From: Variovorax sp. YR216
Lineage (GTDB): Bacteria; Pseudomonadota; Gammaproteobacteria; Burkholderiales; Burkholderiaceae_C
Assembly: GCF_900107745.1 (NCBI RefSeq)
Contig: NZ_FNRO01000003.1
Span: 310,001-374,000 of the forward strand
Reading direction: 5' to 3'
Length of the DNA stretch: 64,000 bases
Made by a program: the position numbers and the translations under genes. Positions 58,019 through 64,000 of this stretch are shown piece after piece. Each line of letters opens with the position of its first letter. Positions within the stretch are counted from its first letter, which is position 1. The notes beneath the pieces are model-generated. The model was not told where the DNA came from, searched no databases, and saw nothing but the letters and a program-made list of their open reading frames with translations.

Positions 58019-59545
58019 TTACATGACTGCGCCGACTTGCCACGGCACGAATTCGTTCTGGCCATAGCCGTGCTTCTCGCTCTTCGAGGCCTCGCCGGAC
58101 GCTGTGGCCAGCACCAGATCGAAGATGCGCTGCCCCATATCCTGGATCGACACCGTGCCTTCGACGATCTCGCCGCAGTTGATGTCCATGTCCTCTTCCT
58201 GGCGCTGCCAGAGTGCCGAGTTGGTCGCGAGCTTGAGTGAAGGCGAAGGCGCGCAGCCGTAGGCGGAGCCGCGTCCGGTGGTGAAGCAGATCATGTTTGC
58301 GCCGCCTGCCACCTGCCCGGTGGCGCTGACCGGGTCGTAGCCGGGCGTGTCCATGTAGACGAAGCCGTGCGCGGTGACGGGCTCGGCGTACTCGTACACC
58401 GCTTCGAGGTTGCTGGTGCCGCCCTTGGCGACCGCGCCGAGCGACTTCTCGAGGATGGTCGTGAGCCCGCCGGCCTTGTTGCCGGGCGACGGGTTGTTGT
58501 TCATCTCGCCCTCGTTGATGGCGGTGTAGTGCTCCCACCAGCGGATGCGCTCGACCAGCTTTTCGCCGACCTCGCGGCGCACCGCGCGGCGCGTGAGCAG
58601 GTGCTCGGCGCCGTACACCTCCGGCGTTTCGGAAAGGATCGCGGTGCCGCCGTGCGCCACCAGAAGATCCACAGCCGCACCGAGGGCAGGATTGGCGCTG
58701 ATGCCCGAATAGCCGTCCGATCCGCCGCACTGCAGCCCGATCGTGATGTGCGAGGCGCTGCAGGGCTCGCGCTTCACTGCATTGGCGCGCGGCAGCATCT
58801 CGTTGATCAGCGCGATGCCTTTCTCGACCGTCTTTCGGGTGCCGCCTGTGTCCTGGATGTTGAAGACGCGCAGGTTCTCGCCTTCCTTGAGATTGCCGGT
58901 CGCGAGCCATGCGTTGATCTGGTTCGCCTCGCAGCCCAGCCCGACGACGAGCACCGCCGCGAAGTTCGGGTGCGTTGCGTAGCCGGTGAGCGTGCGTTCG
59001 AGGATCTGCATGCCGAGCCCGCCGGTGTCCATGCCGCAGCCGGTGCCGTGCGTGAGGGCCACCACGCCATCGACGTTCGAAAAGGACGAGAGCGCCGCCG
59101 GATTGATCTTGCGCGAGAAGTGGTCCGCGATCGCGCGGGCTGCCGTGGCGGAACAGTTGACGCTGGTCAGCACACCGATGTAGTTGCGCGTCGCCACGCG
59201 TCCGTCCGCGCGGCGGATACCCATGAAGCTTGCTTCGCGGCGCGCGGGCGGCGTCTTGACGTCGGCGCCGAAGGCATAGTCGCGATCGAAGTGGCCCTTG
59301 TCCGGCCCCATGTCGAGGTTATGCGTGTGCACGTGCTCGCCCGGCGCGATCGGCCGGCTCGCGAAGCCGATGATCTGGTTGTAGCGCCGCACCGGCTCGC
59401 CCTGCGCAATTGCACGCACCGCGATCTTGTGGCCCGGCGGGATCAGCCCGCGCGCGGTCACGCCTTCGACGGGCGTGCCACCGAGCAACTGGCCGCGCGC
59501 GATCACGACGTCGTCGGCGGGATGGAGACGGATAAAGGGGTTCAT
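58019..59545 (-). CDS. UxaA-family sugar-acid dehydratase (altronate/galactarate dehydratase type)
   Basis: A 508-residue enzyme with both usual domains. Residues 1-85 are a SAF domain (MNPFIRLHPADDVVIARGQL, LIPPGHKIAVRAIAQGEPV). The rest is the UxaA catalytic region: GRVATRNYIGVLTSVNCSAT, VVALTHGTGCGMDTGGLGMQ, VLVVGLGCEANQINAWL, GLQCGGSDGYSGISANPALG and TTGRGSAYGCAPSPSLK. Cysteine and histidine positions of the iron-dependent family are present. It dehydrates an aldonic or aldaric acid to a 2-keto-3-deoxy acid; altronate, galactarate or a 6-deoxy aldonate are all possible. The frame runs on to 59863, but the ATG at 59545 is right for the SAF domain. Confidence 0.88.
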   Translation of the reverse strand: MNPFIRLHPADDVVIARGQLLGGTPVEGVTARGLIPPGHKIAVRAIAQGEPVRRYNQIIGFASRPIAPGEHVHTHNLDMGPDKGHFDRDYAFGADVKTPPARREASFMGIRRADGRVATRNYIGVLTSVNCSATAARAIADHFSRKINPAALSSFSNVDGVVALTHGTGCGMDTGGLGMQILERTLTGYATHPNFAAVLVVGLGCEANQINAWLATGNLKEGENLRVFNIQDTGGTRKTVEKGIALINEMLPRANAVKREPCSASHITIGLQCGGSDGYSGISANPALGAAVDLLVAHGGTAILSETPEVYGAEHLLTRRAVRREVGEKLVERIRWWEHYTAINEGEMNNNPSPGNKAGGLTTILEKSLGAVAKGGTSNLEAVYEYAEPVTAHGFVYMDTPGYDPVSATGQVAGGANMICFTTGRGSAYGCAPSPSLKLATNSALWQRQEEDMDINCGEIVEGTVSIQDMGQRIFDLVLATASGEASKSEKHGYGQNEFVPWQVGAVM

Positions 59546-59615
59546 GGTGTTTGTCCTTTTGTCATTCCGCTGCGCTGCGCACATTGCAGCCGAAGTGAGC
59601 AAGCAACGGGGGTGG

Positions 59616-60317
59616 TCATTTGGCCTTTCGCCAGCTCGCGCTGAATCGCTGGTGCGACTTGTCCATGTGCTCGTGCATGGCGCGGCGCGCGGCGTCGGCA
59701 TCGCGGGCTGCGATGGCGTCGCGGATCGCTTCGTGCTCGGCGATCGCGCTGCGCCACGACTTGACGGTTTCGAAGTAGCCGCCGAGCCGAGTGAAGATCG
59801 GCCCCTTGCGCGAGTCCCAGAAGGCTTGCACCGTCTCCGAGAGCACCACGTTGCCGCAGGCATCGACGATCGCGAGGTGAAAAGCCCGGTCGCCTTCGAG
59901 CGGCATGACGCTGCGGTCGGCCATGTCGCGCATGGCGTCGATCGCGCGCGTCATCGCGTCGACGTCCTTTCGCTTGCCGAGCGTCGCCGCGAGCGCCGCC
60001 GTCTCGCCCTCGACCACCCGGCGCGCGCGAATGAGTTCGAGCGGGCCCCATTCCGCGGCGGCGACAGGCTCGGCGGCGCGATGCGAACGGTCGAGCACGT
60101 AGACGCCCGAGCCCGTCCGGACTTCGACCCAGCCCTCCACCTCCAGCGCGATGAGCGCTTCGCGCACCGAGGGCCGGCTCACACCGAGCTGGTGGGAGAG
60201 ATCACGCTCGGCCGGCAGACGGTCGCCGATCGCGAACTCGCCGCTCGCGATCAGGGTGCGCAGCTGGTCGGCGATCTGCCGGTAGAGGCGACGGGGCTCG
60301 ACGGTCTGGAGAGGCAC
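59616..60317 (-). CDS. GntR/FadR-family transcriptional regulator
   Basis: A regulator with an N-terminal winged helix (RRLYRQIADQLRTLIASGEF, LPAERDLSHQLGVSRPSVRE, ALIALEVEGWVEVRTGSGVY) and a C-terminal FCD ligand domain (DRAFHLAIVDACGNVVLSET, AIAEHEAIRDAIAARDADAA). The GTG at 60317 (233 residues) is proposed; the open frame reaches a TTG at 60365 (249 residues), which lies inside the presumed operator. FadR-type regulators in such loci repress catabolic genes until a sugar acid binds. It is the first gene of gntR-uxaA-ldh and is divergent from the SDR operon. Confidence 0.88.
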   Translation of the reverse strand: MPLQTVEPRRLYRQIADQLRTLIASGEFAIGDRLPAERDLSHQLGVSRPSVREALIALEVEGWVEVRTGSGVYVLDRSHRAAEPVAAAEWGPLELIRARRVVEGETAALAATLGKRKDVDAMTRAIDAMRDMADRSVMPLEGDRAFHLAIVDACGNVVLSETVQAFWDSRKGPIFTRLGGYFETVKSWRSAIAEHEAIRDAIAARDADAARRAMHEHMDKSHQRFSASWRKAK

Positions 60318-60352
60318 GGCGGGGGCGTGGATTTCTGGCTTTAGGGTTGTCC

Positions 60353-60383
60353 CTGAATTGGACAAGTGGTCAGGCCAATTCAG
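60353..60383. promoter_or_regulatory. Inverted-repeat operator between divergent sugar-acid operons
   Basis: CTGAATTGG (60353-60361) and CCAATTCAG (60375-60383) form a perfect 9-base inverted repeat with a 13-base spacer. Within it lies TGGTCAGGCCA (60367-60377), an imperfect palindrome like the TGGTNNNACCA sites of FadR-subfamily regulators. It is placed between gntR and the SDR gene, so it is probably the site of autoregulation and operon control. Confidence 0.6.
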
Positions 60384-60481
60384 AATACGGAGCGGACCGT
60401 GCGGCAGCCATCGGGCGAAACCCTGAACAAGTCAGCCGCTGCGACAGCAGGCCATTCGACAAGCTTCAACGAGGACACTCC

Positions 60482-61216
60482 ATGAGACTCCAGGGCAAGA
60501 CCGCGCTCGTGACCGCGGCCGGGCAGGGCATAGGCCATGCAAGCGCGCTCGCACTCGCGGCGGAAGGTGCGCAGGTCTGGGCGACCGACGTGAACGAGAA
60601 ACTGCTCGAGCGCCATGTGGGCATTGCCAACATCCACGTCGCGAGGCTCGATGTGCTCGACAAGGATGCGATCAATGCGTTCGTCAAGGGCATTCCCGCG
60701 CTCGACGTGCTCTTCAACTGCGCGGGCGTGGTGCACAACGGCGCGGCGCTGCAGGCGAGTGACGAGGACCTCGACTTCGCCTTTCACCTCAACGTGCGCG
60801 CGCAGTTCCGCATGATCAGGGCGGTGCTGCCCGGCATGCTCGCGAAGGGGCAGGGCAGCATCATCAACATGGCCAGCGTGTGTTCGAGCATCAAGGGCTT
60901 GCCCAACCGCTGCGTCTACGGGACCACCAAGGCGGCCGTGATCGGCCTGACCAAGAGCATCGCGGCGGACTACGTGGCGCAGGGCATCCGCTGCAATGCG
61001 GTGTGCCCGGGCACCGTCGACACGCCATCGCTCACCGACCGCATCAACGCCAATGCCGATCCGGTGGAAGCGCGCAAGGCATTCATTGCCAGGCAGCCGA
61101 TGGGCCGCCTGGCGCGGGCGGAGGAAATCGCGCCGCTGGTCGTCTTCCTCGCGAGCGACGAATCGCAGTTCGTCACCGGGCAGGCCTATTCGGTCGACGG
61201 CGGCATCACGATATGA
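60482..61216 (+). CDS. SDR-family oxidoreductase, likely acting on a 2-keto-3-deoxy sugar acid
   Basis: A 244-residue classical short-chain dehydrogenase. The start MRLQGKTALVTAAGQGIGHA follows GAGGACACTCC. It has the NAD site TAAGQGIG, FNCAGVVHNG, the catalytic serine region INMASVCSSIKG and YGTTKAAVIGLTKS. The N-terminal and C-terminal parts (CPGTVDTPSLTDRI) resemble the DHRS6/2-keto-3-deoxy-L-fuconate dehydrogenase group. Its ATG at 60482 opens the operon SDR-SDR-FAH; the next gene overlaps by 4 bases. The step proposed is oxidation of a 2-keto-3-deoxy acid to the 2,4-diketo acid. Confidence 0.85.
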   Translation: MRLQGKTALVTAAGQGIGHASALALAAEGAQVWATDVNEKLLERHVGIANIHVARLDVLDKDAINAFVKGIPALDVLFNCAGVVHNGAALQASDEDLDFAFHLNVRAQFRMIRAVLPGMLAKGQGSIINMASVCSSIKGLPNRCVYGTTKAAVIGLTKSIAADYVAQGIRCNAVCPGTVDTPSLTDRINANADPVEARKAFIARQPMGRLARAEEIAPLVVFLASDESQFVTGQAYSVDGGITI

Positions 61217-61959
61217 ACCAGCTGGACTTCTCCGGCCGGCACGCCGTCATCACCGGTGGTGCGACCGGCCTCGGCTACGGCATCGCGCAGCGCCTGCTTG
61301 CTTCCGGCGGCAGCGTGACCATCTGGGACCGCAACGGCGAAGCTGCCACCAAAGCGGCCTGGTCGCTCGGCGCCAAGGCCTTCGCGCTCCCGGTCGACGT
61401 GACCCAGCAGCCTTCTGTCGCGGAGGCGGTCGCGGCCACGCTGGCGCAGGCAGGGCGCATCGACGCGCTGGTCAACAGCGCGGGCATCACCGGGCCGAAC
61501 ACGCGGCTGTGGGACTATCCGGTCGACGCCTGGCGGGAGGTGATGGACGTGAATCTGAACGGCCCCTTCATCTGCTGCCGGGAGGTCGTCGGCCAGATGC
61601 GCTCGCAAGGCTACGGTCGCATCGTCAACATCGCCTCGGTCGCGGGCAAGGACGGCAATCCCAACGCCAGCGCCTACAGCGCCAGCAAGGCCGGCCTGAT
61701 CGCACTCACCAAGTCGCTCGGCAAGGAGCTCGCCGACACGGGGGTGCGCGTCAATTGCGTGACGCCGGCCGCGGTGAAGACCGCCATCTTCGACCAGATG
61801 TCGCCGGACCACATCGCCTTCATGTTGTCGAAAATCCCGATGGGCCGCTTTGGCAAGATCGAGGAGATCGCGGCCATGGTCGCGTGGCTTTGTACCGAGG
61901 AGTGTTCCTTCTCGACCGGCGCAGTGTTCGATCTCTCCGGCGGCCGCTCCACTTACTGA
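61213..61959 (+). CDS. SDR-family oxidoreductase (second of the pair)
   Basis: A 248-residue classical SDR. It has HAVITGGATGLGYGIAQRLL, VDVTQQPSVAEAV, NSAGITGPNT, MDVNLNGPFICCREV, the catalytic NIASVAGKDGNPNASAYSAS with Lys, and LCTEECSFSTGAVFDLSGGR at the end. The ATG overlaps the stop of the first SDR gene. It may oxidise the free sugar to lactone or act on another C-atom; which one cannot be told from sequence. Confidence 0.85.
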   Translation: MNQLDFSGRHAVITGGATGLGYGIAQRLLASGGSVTIWDRNGEAATKAAWSLGAKAFALPVDVTQQPSVAEAVAATLAQAGRIDALVNSAGITGPNTRLWDYPVDAWREVMDVNLNGPFICCREVVGQMRSQGYGRIVNIASVAGKDGNPNASAYSASKAGLIALTKSLGKELADTGVRVNCVTPAAVKTAIFDQMSPDHIAFMLSKIPMGRFGKIEEIAAMVAWLCTEECSFSTGAVFDLSGGRSTY

Positions 61960-61992
61960 CACCGATTTCAAGCACTACGAAAGGACAGACTG

Positions 61993-62841
61993 ATGAAACT
62001 CGTTCGCTATGGCAACCCGGGCAAGGAGAAGCCAGGCCTCATCGATGGCGAAGGCAAGCTGCGCGACCTGAGCGCGGTGGTCAAGGACATCGGACCCGAG
62101 CAGCTCGGCGATGCCGCGCTTGCCAAGCTGCGCAAGGTGAAGGTCGACAAGCTCCCGCTCGTCAAGGGCAAGCCGCGCTACGGCAGCCCGGTCGCGAACG
62201 TCGGCAAGTTCATTGCCATCGGTCTCAACTATGCGGACCACGCGGCGGAATCGGGCATGCCCATTCCGAAGGAGCCGGTGGTGTTCACCAAGGCCAACAG
62301 CTGCATCCAGGGGCCGAACGACCCCGTGATGCTGCCGAAAGGCTCGGTCAAGGGCGACTGGGAGGTCGAGCTCGGCGTGGTGATCGGCACCCGCGCGCGC
62401 TACGTCTCGCAGAAGGACGCGCTCAACCACGTGGCGGGCTACTGCATCATCAATGACGTGAGCGAGCGCGAGTGGCAGCTCGAGCACGGCCTCACCTGGG
62501 ACAAGGGCAAGGGCTTCGACACCTTCGGCCCCATCGGCCCCTGGCTGGTCACGCGCGACGAGGTGCCCAACCCGCAGAAGCTCGCGATGTGGCTCGATGT
62601 CAACGGCCAGCGCATGCAGACCGGCAACACCCGGACCATGATCTTCAACGTGGCAAAGCTCGTGAGCTACGTGAGCCAGCTCAACACGCTGGAGCCCGGC
62701 GATGTCATCACCACCGGCACGCCGCCCGGCGTCGGCATGGGCATGAAGCCGCCGGTCTTCCTGAAGAAGGGCGACGTGATGACGCTCGGCATCGAAGGCC
62801 TGGGCGAGCAGCGGCAGGAAGTGATTCCGTTCAAGCTCTGA
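61993..62841 (+). CDS. Fumarylacetoacetate hydrolase-family protein, probable 2,4-diketo-3-deoxy acid hydrolase
   Basis: A 282-residue FAH-fold enzyme. The divalent-metal site is marked by GDWEVELGVVIG (Glu-x-Glu) and GYCIINDVSEREWQLEHG; TTGTPPGVGMGMKPP is the conserved C-terminal loop. This group includes the 2,4-diketo-3-deoxy-L-rhamnonate/fuconate hydrolases of the non-phosphorylating 6-deoxysugar pathway, which split the acid to pyruvate and lactate. Together with UxaA and the SDR genes this makes a plausible short route for an aldonic acid. AAAGGA precedes the ATG. Confidence 0.87.
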   Translation: MKLVRYGNPGKEKPGLIDGEGKLRDLSAVVKDIGPEQLGDAALAKLRKVKVDKLPLVKGKPRYGSPVANVGKFIAIGLNYADHAAESGMPIPKEPVVFTKANSCIQGPNDPVMLPKGSVKGDWEVELGVVIGTRARYVSQKDALNHVAGYCIINDVSEREWQLEHGLTWDKGKGFDTFGPIGPWLVTRDEVPNPQKLAMWLDVNGQRMQTGNTRTMIFNVAKLVSYVSQLNTLEPGDVITTGTPPGVGMGMKPPVFLKKGDVMTLGIEGLGEQRQEVIPFKL

Positions 62842-62844
62842 AAT

Positions 62845-62874
62845 GTGGCCGTGGCCGAATCAGGCCGCGGCCAC
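62845..62874 (+). terminator. Strong hairpin after the FAH gene
   Basis: GTGGCCGTGGCC (62845-62856) pairs with GGCCGCGGCCAC (62863-62874) with one G-T pair, and a 6-base loop, starting 4 bases after the stop. No U-run follows, so it may stall or protect the transcript rather than terminate on its own. Confidence 0.5.
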
Positions 62875-62879
62875 GGAAG

Positions 62880-63522
62880 ACTCTTGCTCTAGACAGTCGT
62901 CAAGTTGCCCGATGCGAGCGGGTAACGCATCGTGTCGCTCTGCGTGCCGCGTCTTGTGCGCGCTTTCCTGGGTTGCAGGAAGCTGCGCAGCTTGGTGAAT
63001 CGCGATGCTTCCGCTTGCCCGCGAGTGCGTGATGAGCCCGCGTCTCCTTCGTGTGGCAGCGAATTTCGAGCGCGGCGTCGGTTTCACGACTCTGGAGGAT
63101 TCGGATCGCTCGGTGGTCCGACATCATCGTTCCAGATTCGCCCGCCGCGCTGCACGTCTGGGCAAGGGGGCCATCGGGTGCGTCGTTCCGCAGCGCAAAG
63201 GCGCTCCGCGACGTGTAGCCCAGGGAGCGAACGCGATCAACATCTCCTCGCTGCAGTGGAGCGCTTAGACGTTAGCGCCATGCGGCGACTGGCGCATGTT
63301 CGCGAGTCCACTGGACGGCGCACCGGCATAGAACTCATGATTGCCAGGCGCGAAGATCACTGGCTTGATCTCGCCGAAGTTCGCCGCCCGACGGATCCAG
63401 TGGATCGCTTTGGTCGCCGGTACCGCAATATCGCCAGCCAGGACGGCCACATCGAACTCGACATCGGGAACTGGAGGAACCGAACTCCAGATGCAGGTCC
63501 GAAAGGATCAGCAGTTGATGGA
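62880..63522 (-). pseudogene. Decayed tandem copy of a metallophosphoesterase gene
   Basis: Reading leftward from 63520 the DNA encodes LLILSDLHLEFG, then after a one-base frame change PDVEFDVAVLAGDIAVPATK and PVIFAPGNHEFYAGA, the N-terminal metal-binding half of the calcineurin-type family. A stop follows at HGANV (63265). Further pieces are seen in shifting frames: DVDRVRSLGYT, then MMSDHRAIRI (near 63127), then TRHAERHDALPAR. These match in order the middle and the HHAPHRNSLAPR part of the intact gene just upstream. The copy is therefore full-length in extent but broken by several indels. Confidence 0.75.
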
Positions 63523-64000
63523 TCAGATCTCCACTACCAAACCGGGGTCGAACTGCGCGTTCTCGAAGTCCCCATGCCAGTTCATGTAGCCGCGCGGATT
63601 GCTCACGACGCGGCAGTTGCCGACCCGATAGTCAAAGCTGTCGTGGGTGTGTCCATGAACCCAAAGTACGGGCACCTCGAAAAACCCGGGCAGCATCTCG
63701 TTGACGAATCCTCCGGAAGACCAATCCTTAGCGTAGCGGGGCGCGAGCGAGTTCCGATGCGGGGCGTGATGGGTCACGACCACCGTAGGGCCAGCAAAGG
63801 GCTCGGCAAGTTTTTTGCGCAACCAGGAACGCTGCCGCCTGTGGATCAGCAGCGTGTCCATGGGGGTGAGCCGCCGCGTGCCACGGGAGTTCGAGGTCTT
63901 GGGAGCCTCAACCCGAATGGAGGAATAGTCGGCGAGATAGCGCCCGCTCTCGGTCATGGCGCGGTGCCGATCTGACAGTTTGCGCACAGGCTGACCAGGA
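63523..64000 (-). CDS. Metallophosphoesterase, C-terminal half (5' end off window)
   Basis: The open frame extends leftward from the window edge to a stop at 63523, giving about 158 residues; the N-terminal half is outside the window. The sequence has YLADYSSIRV, LTPMDTLLIHRRQRSWLRKK, the metal-binding TVVVTHHAPHRNSLAPRY and VLWVHGHTHDSFDYRVGN, and ends SNPRGYMNWHGDFENAQFDP and GLVVEI, as in calcineurin-like phosphoesterases of about 260 residues. Its substrate is unknown. A decayed second copy follows directly at 62880-63522. Confidence 0.82.
   Translation of the reverse strand, partial: PGQPVRKLSDRHRAMTESGRYLADYSSIRVEAPKTSNSRGTRRLTPMDTLLIHRRQRSWLRKKLAEPFAGPTVVVTHHAPHRNSLAPRYAKDWSSGGFVNEMLPGFFEVPVLWVHGHTHDSFDYRVGNCRVVSNPRGYMNWHGDFENAQFDPGLVVEI

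Noticed and set aside
62932..63975. 347-codon plus-strand frame at the right end
   Set aside because: It lies opposite the metallophosphoesterase gene and its relic, whose metal-binding motifs are clear on the minus strand.

Overview
The window is a high-GC chromosomal segment that looks like a betaproteobacterium of the Comamonadaceae (Variovorax/Acidovorax-like). The signs are PHA-granule genes, a Tat-exported branched-chain-amino-acid-type binding protein, argB close to slmA, a DUF4148 protein, and a TAXI-type TRAP binding protein. This placement comes from gene content and codon use only, with no search behind it.

Layout. (1) 1-4.8 kb, housekeeping: a partial ABC substrate-binding protein, a molybdopterin oxidoreductase, a lipoprotein aminopeptidase, a PHA-system protein and an acyl-CoA-binding protein. 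(2) 4.9-13 kb, an O-antigen ligase converging on a complete six-gene L-Ara4N (arn) lipid A-modification operon. In this operon the usual bifunctional ArnA is split into a formyltransferase gene and a decarboxylase gene. (3) 13-15.2 kb, a TPR protein, a TetR regulator and a phasin. (4) 15.3-49.6 kb, a large O-antigen/surface-glycan island. It holds rmlBDAC (dTDP-L-rhamnose), gmd and manC (GDP-mannose branch), galE, at least seven glycosyltransferase genes (several multidomain), five methyltransferase-type proteins, a GtrA/GtrB-like pair, an ABC exporter (Wzm/Wzt) and a WecA-like initiating transferase. No Wzx or Wzy was recognised, so assembly is most likely ABC-transporter dependent, with the ligase at 4.9 kb joining the polymer to lipid A-core.

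The middle of the island (22-29.6 kb) is a recombination scar. It contains decayed copies of rmlA/rmlC and of the rmlB 5' end, a relic of an IS256-type transposase, an AT-rich foreign-looking membrane protein gene and long stretches with no credible gene. (5) 49.7-52.4 kb, argB, a second galE and slmA. (6) 52.4-54.3 kb, a mobilization module: mobC-like and mobA genes, divergent around an IncQ-type oriT nic sequence. (7) 54.4-56.7 kb, DUF2501, a TAXI binding protein and DUF4148. (8) 56.9-62.9 kb, two divergent operons for sugar-acid catabolism. One is gntR-uxaA-ldh and the other SDR-SDR-FAH hydrolase. They are separated by a 9-bp inverted repeat that is a likely operator. (9) 62.9-64 kb, a metallophosphoesterase gene running off the window, followed by a decayed tandem copy of itself.

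How the parts fit: regions 2 and 4 together describe lipopolysaccharide decoration. The arn operon makes and attaches Ara4N to lipid A, the rml/gmd/manC/galE genes supply activated sugars, the glycosyltransferases and methyltransferases build the chain, Wzm/Wzt export it and the ligase attaches it. A triple hexamer repeat resembling a PmrA box lies upstream of rmlB and may tie the rhamnose operon to the kind of control usual for arn genes.
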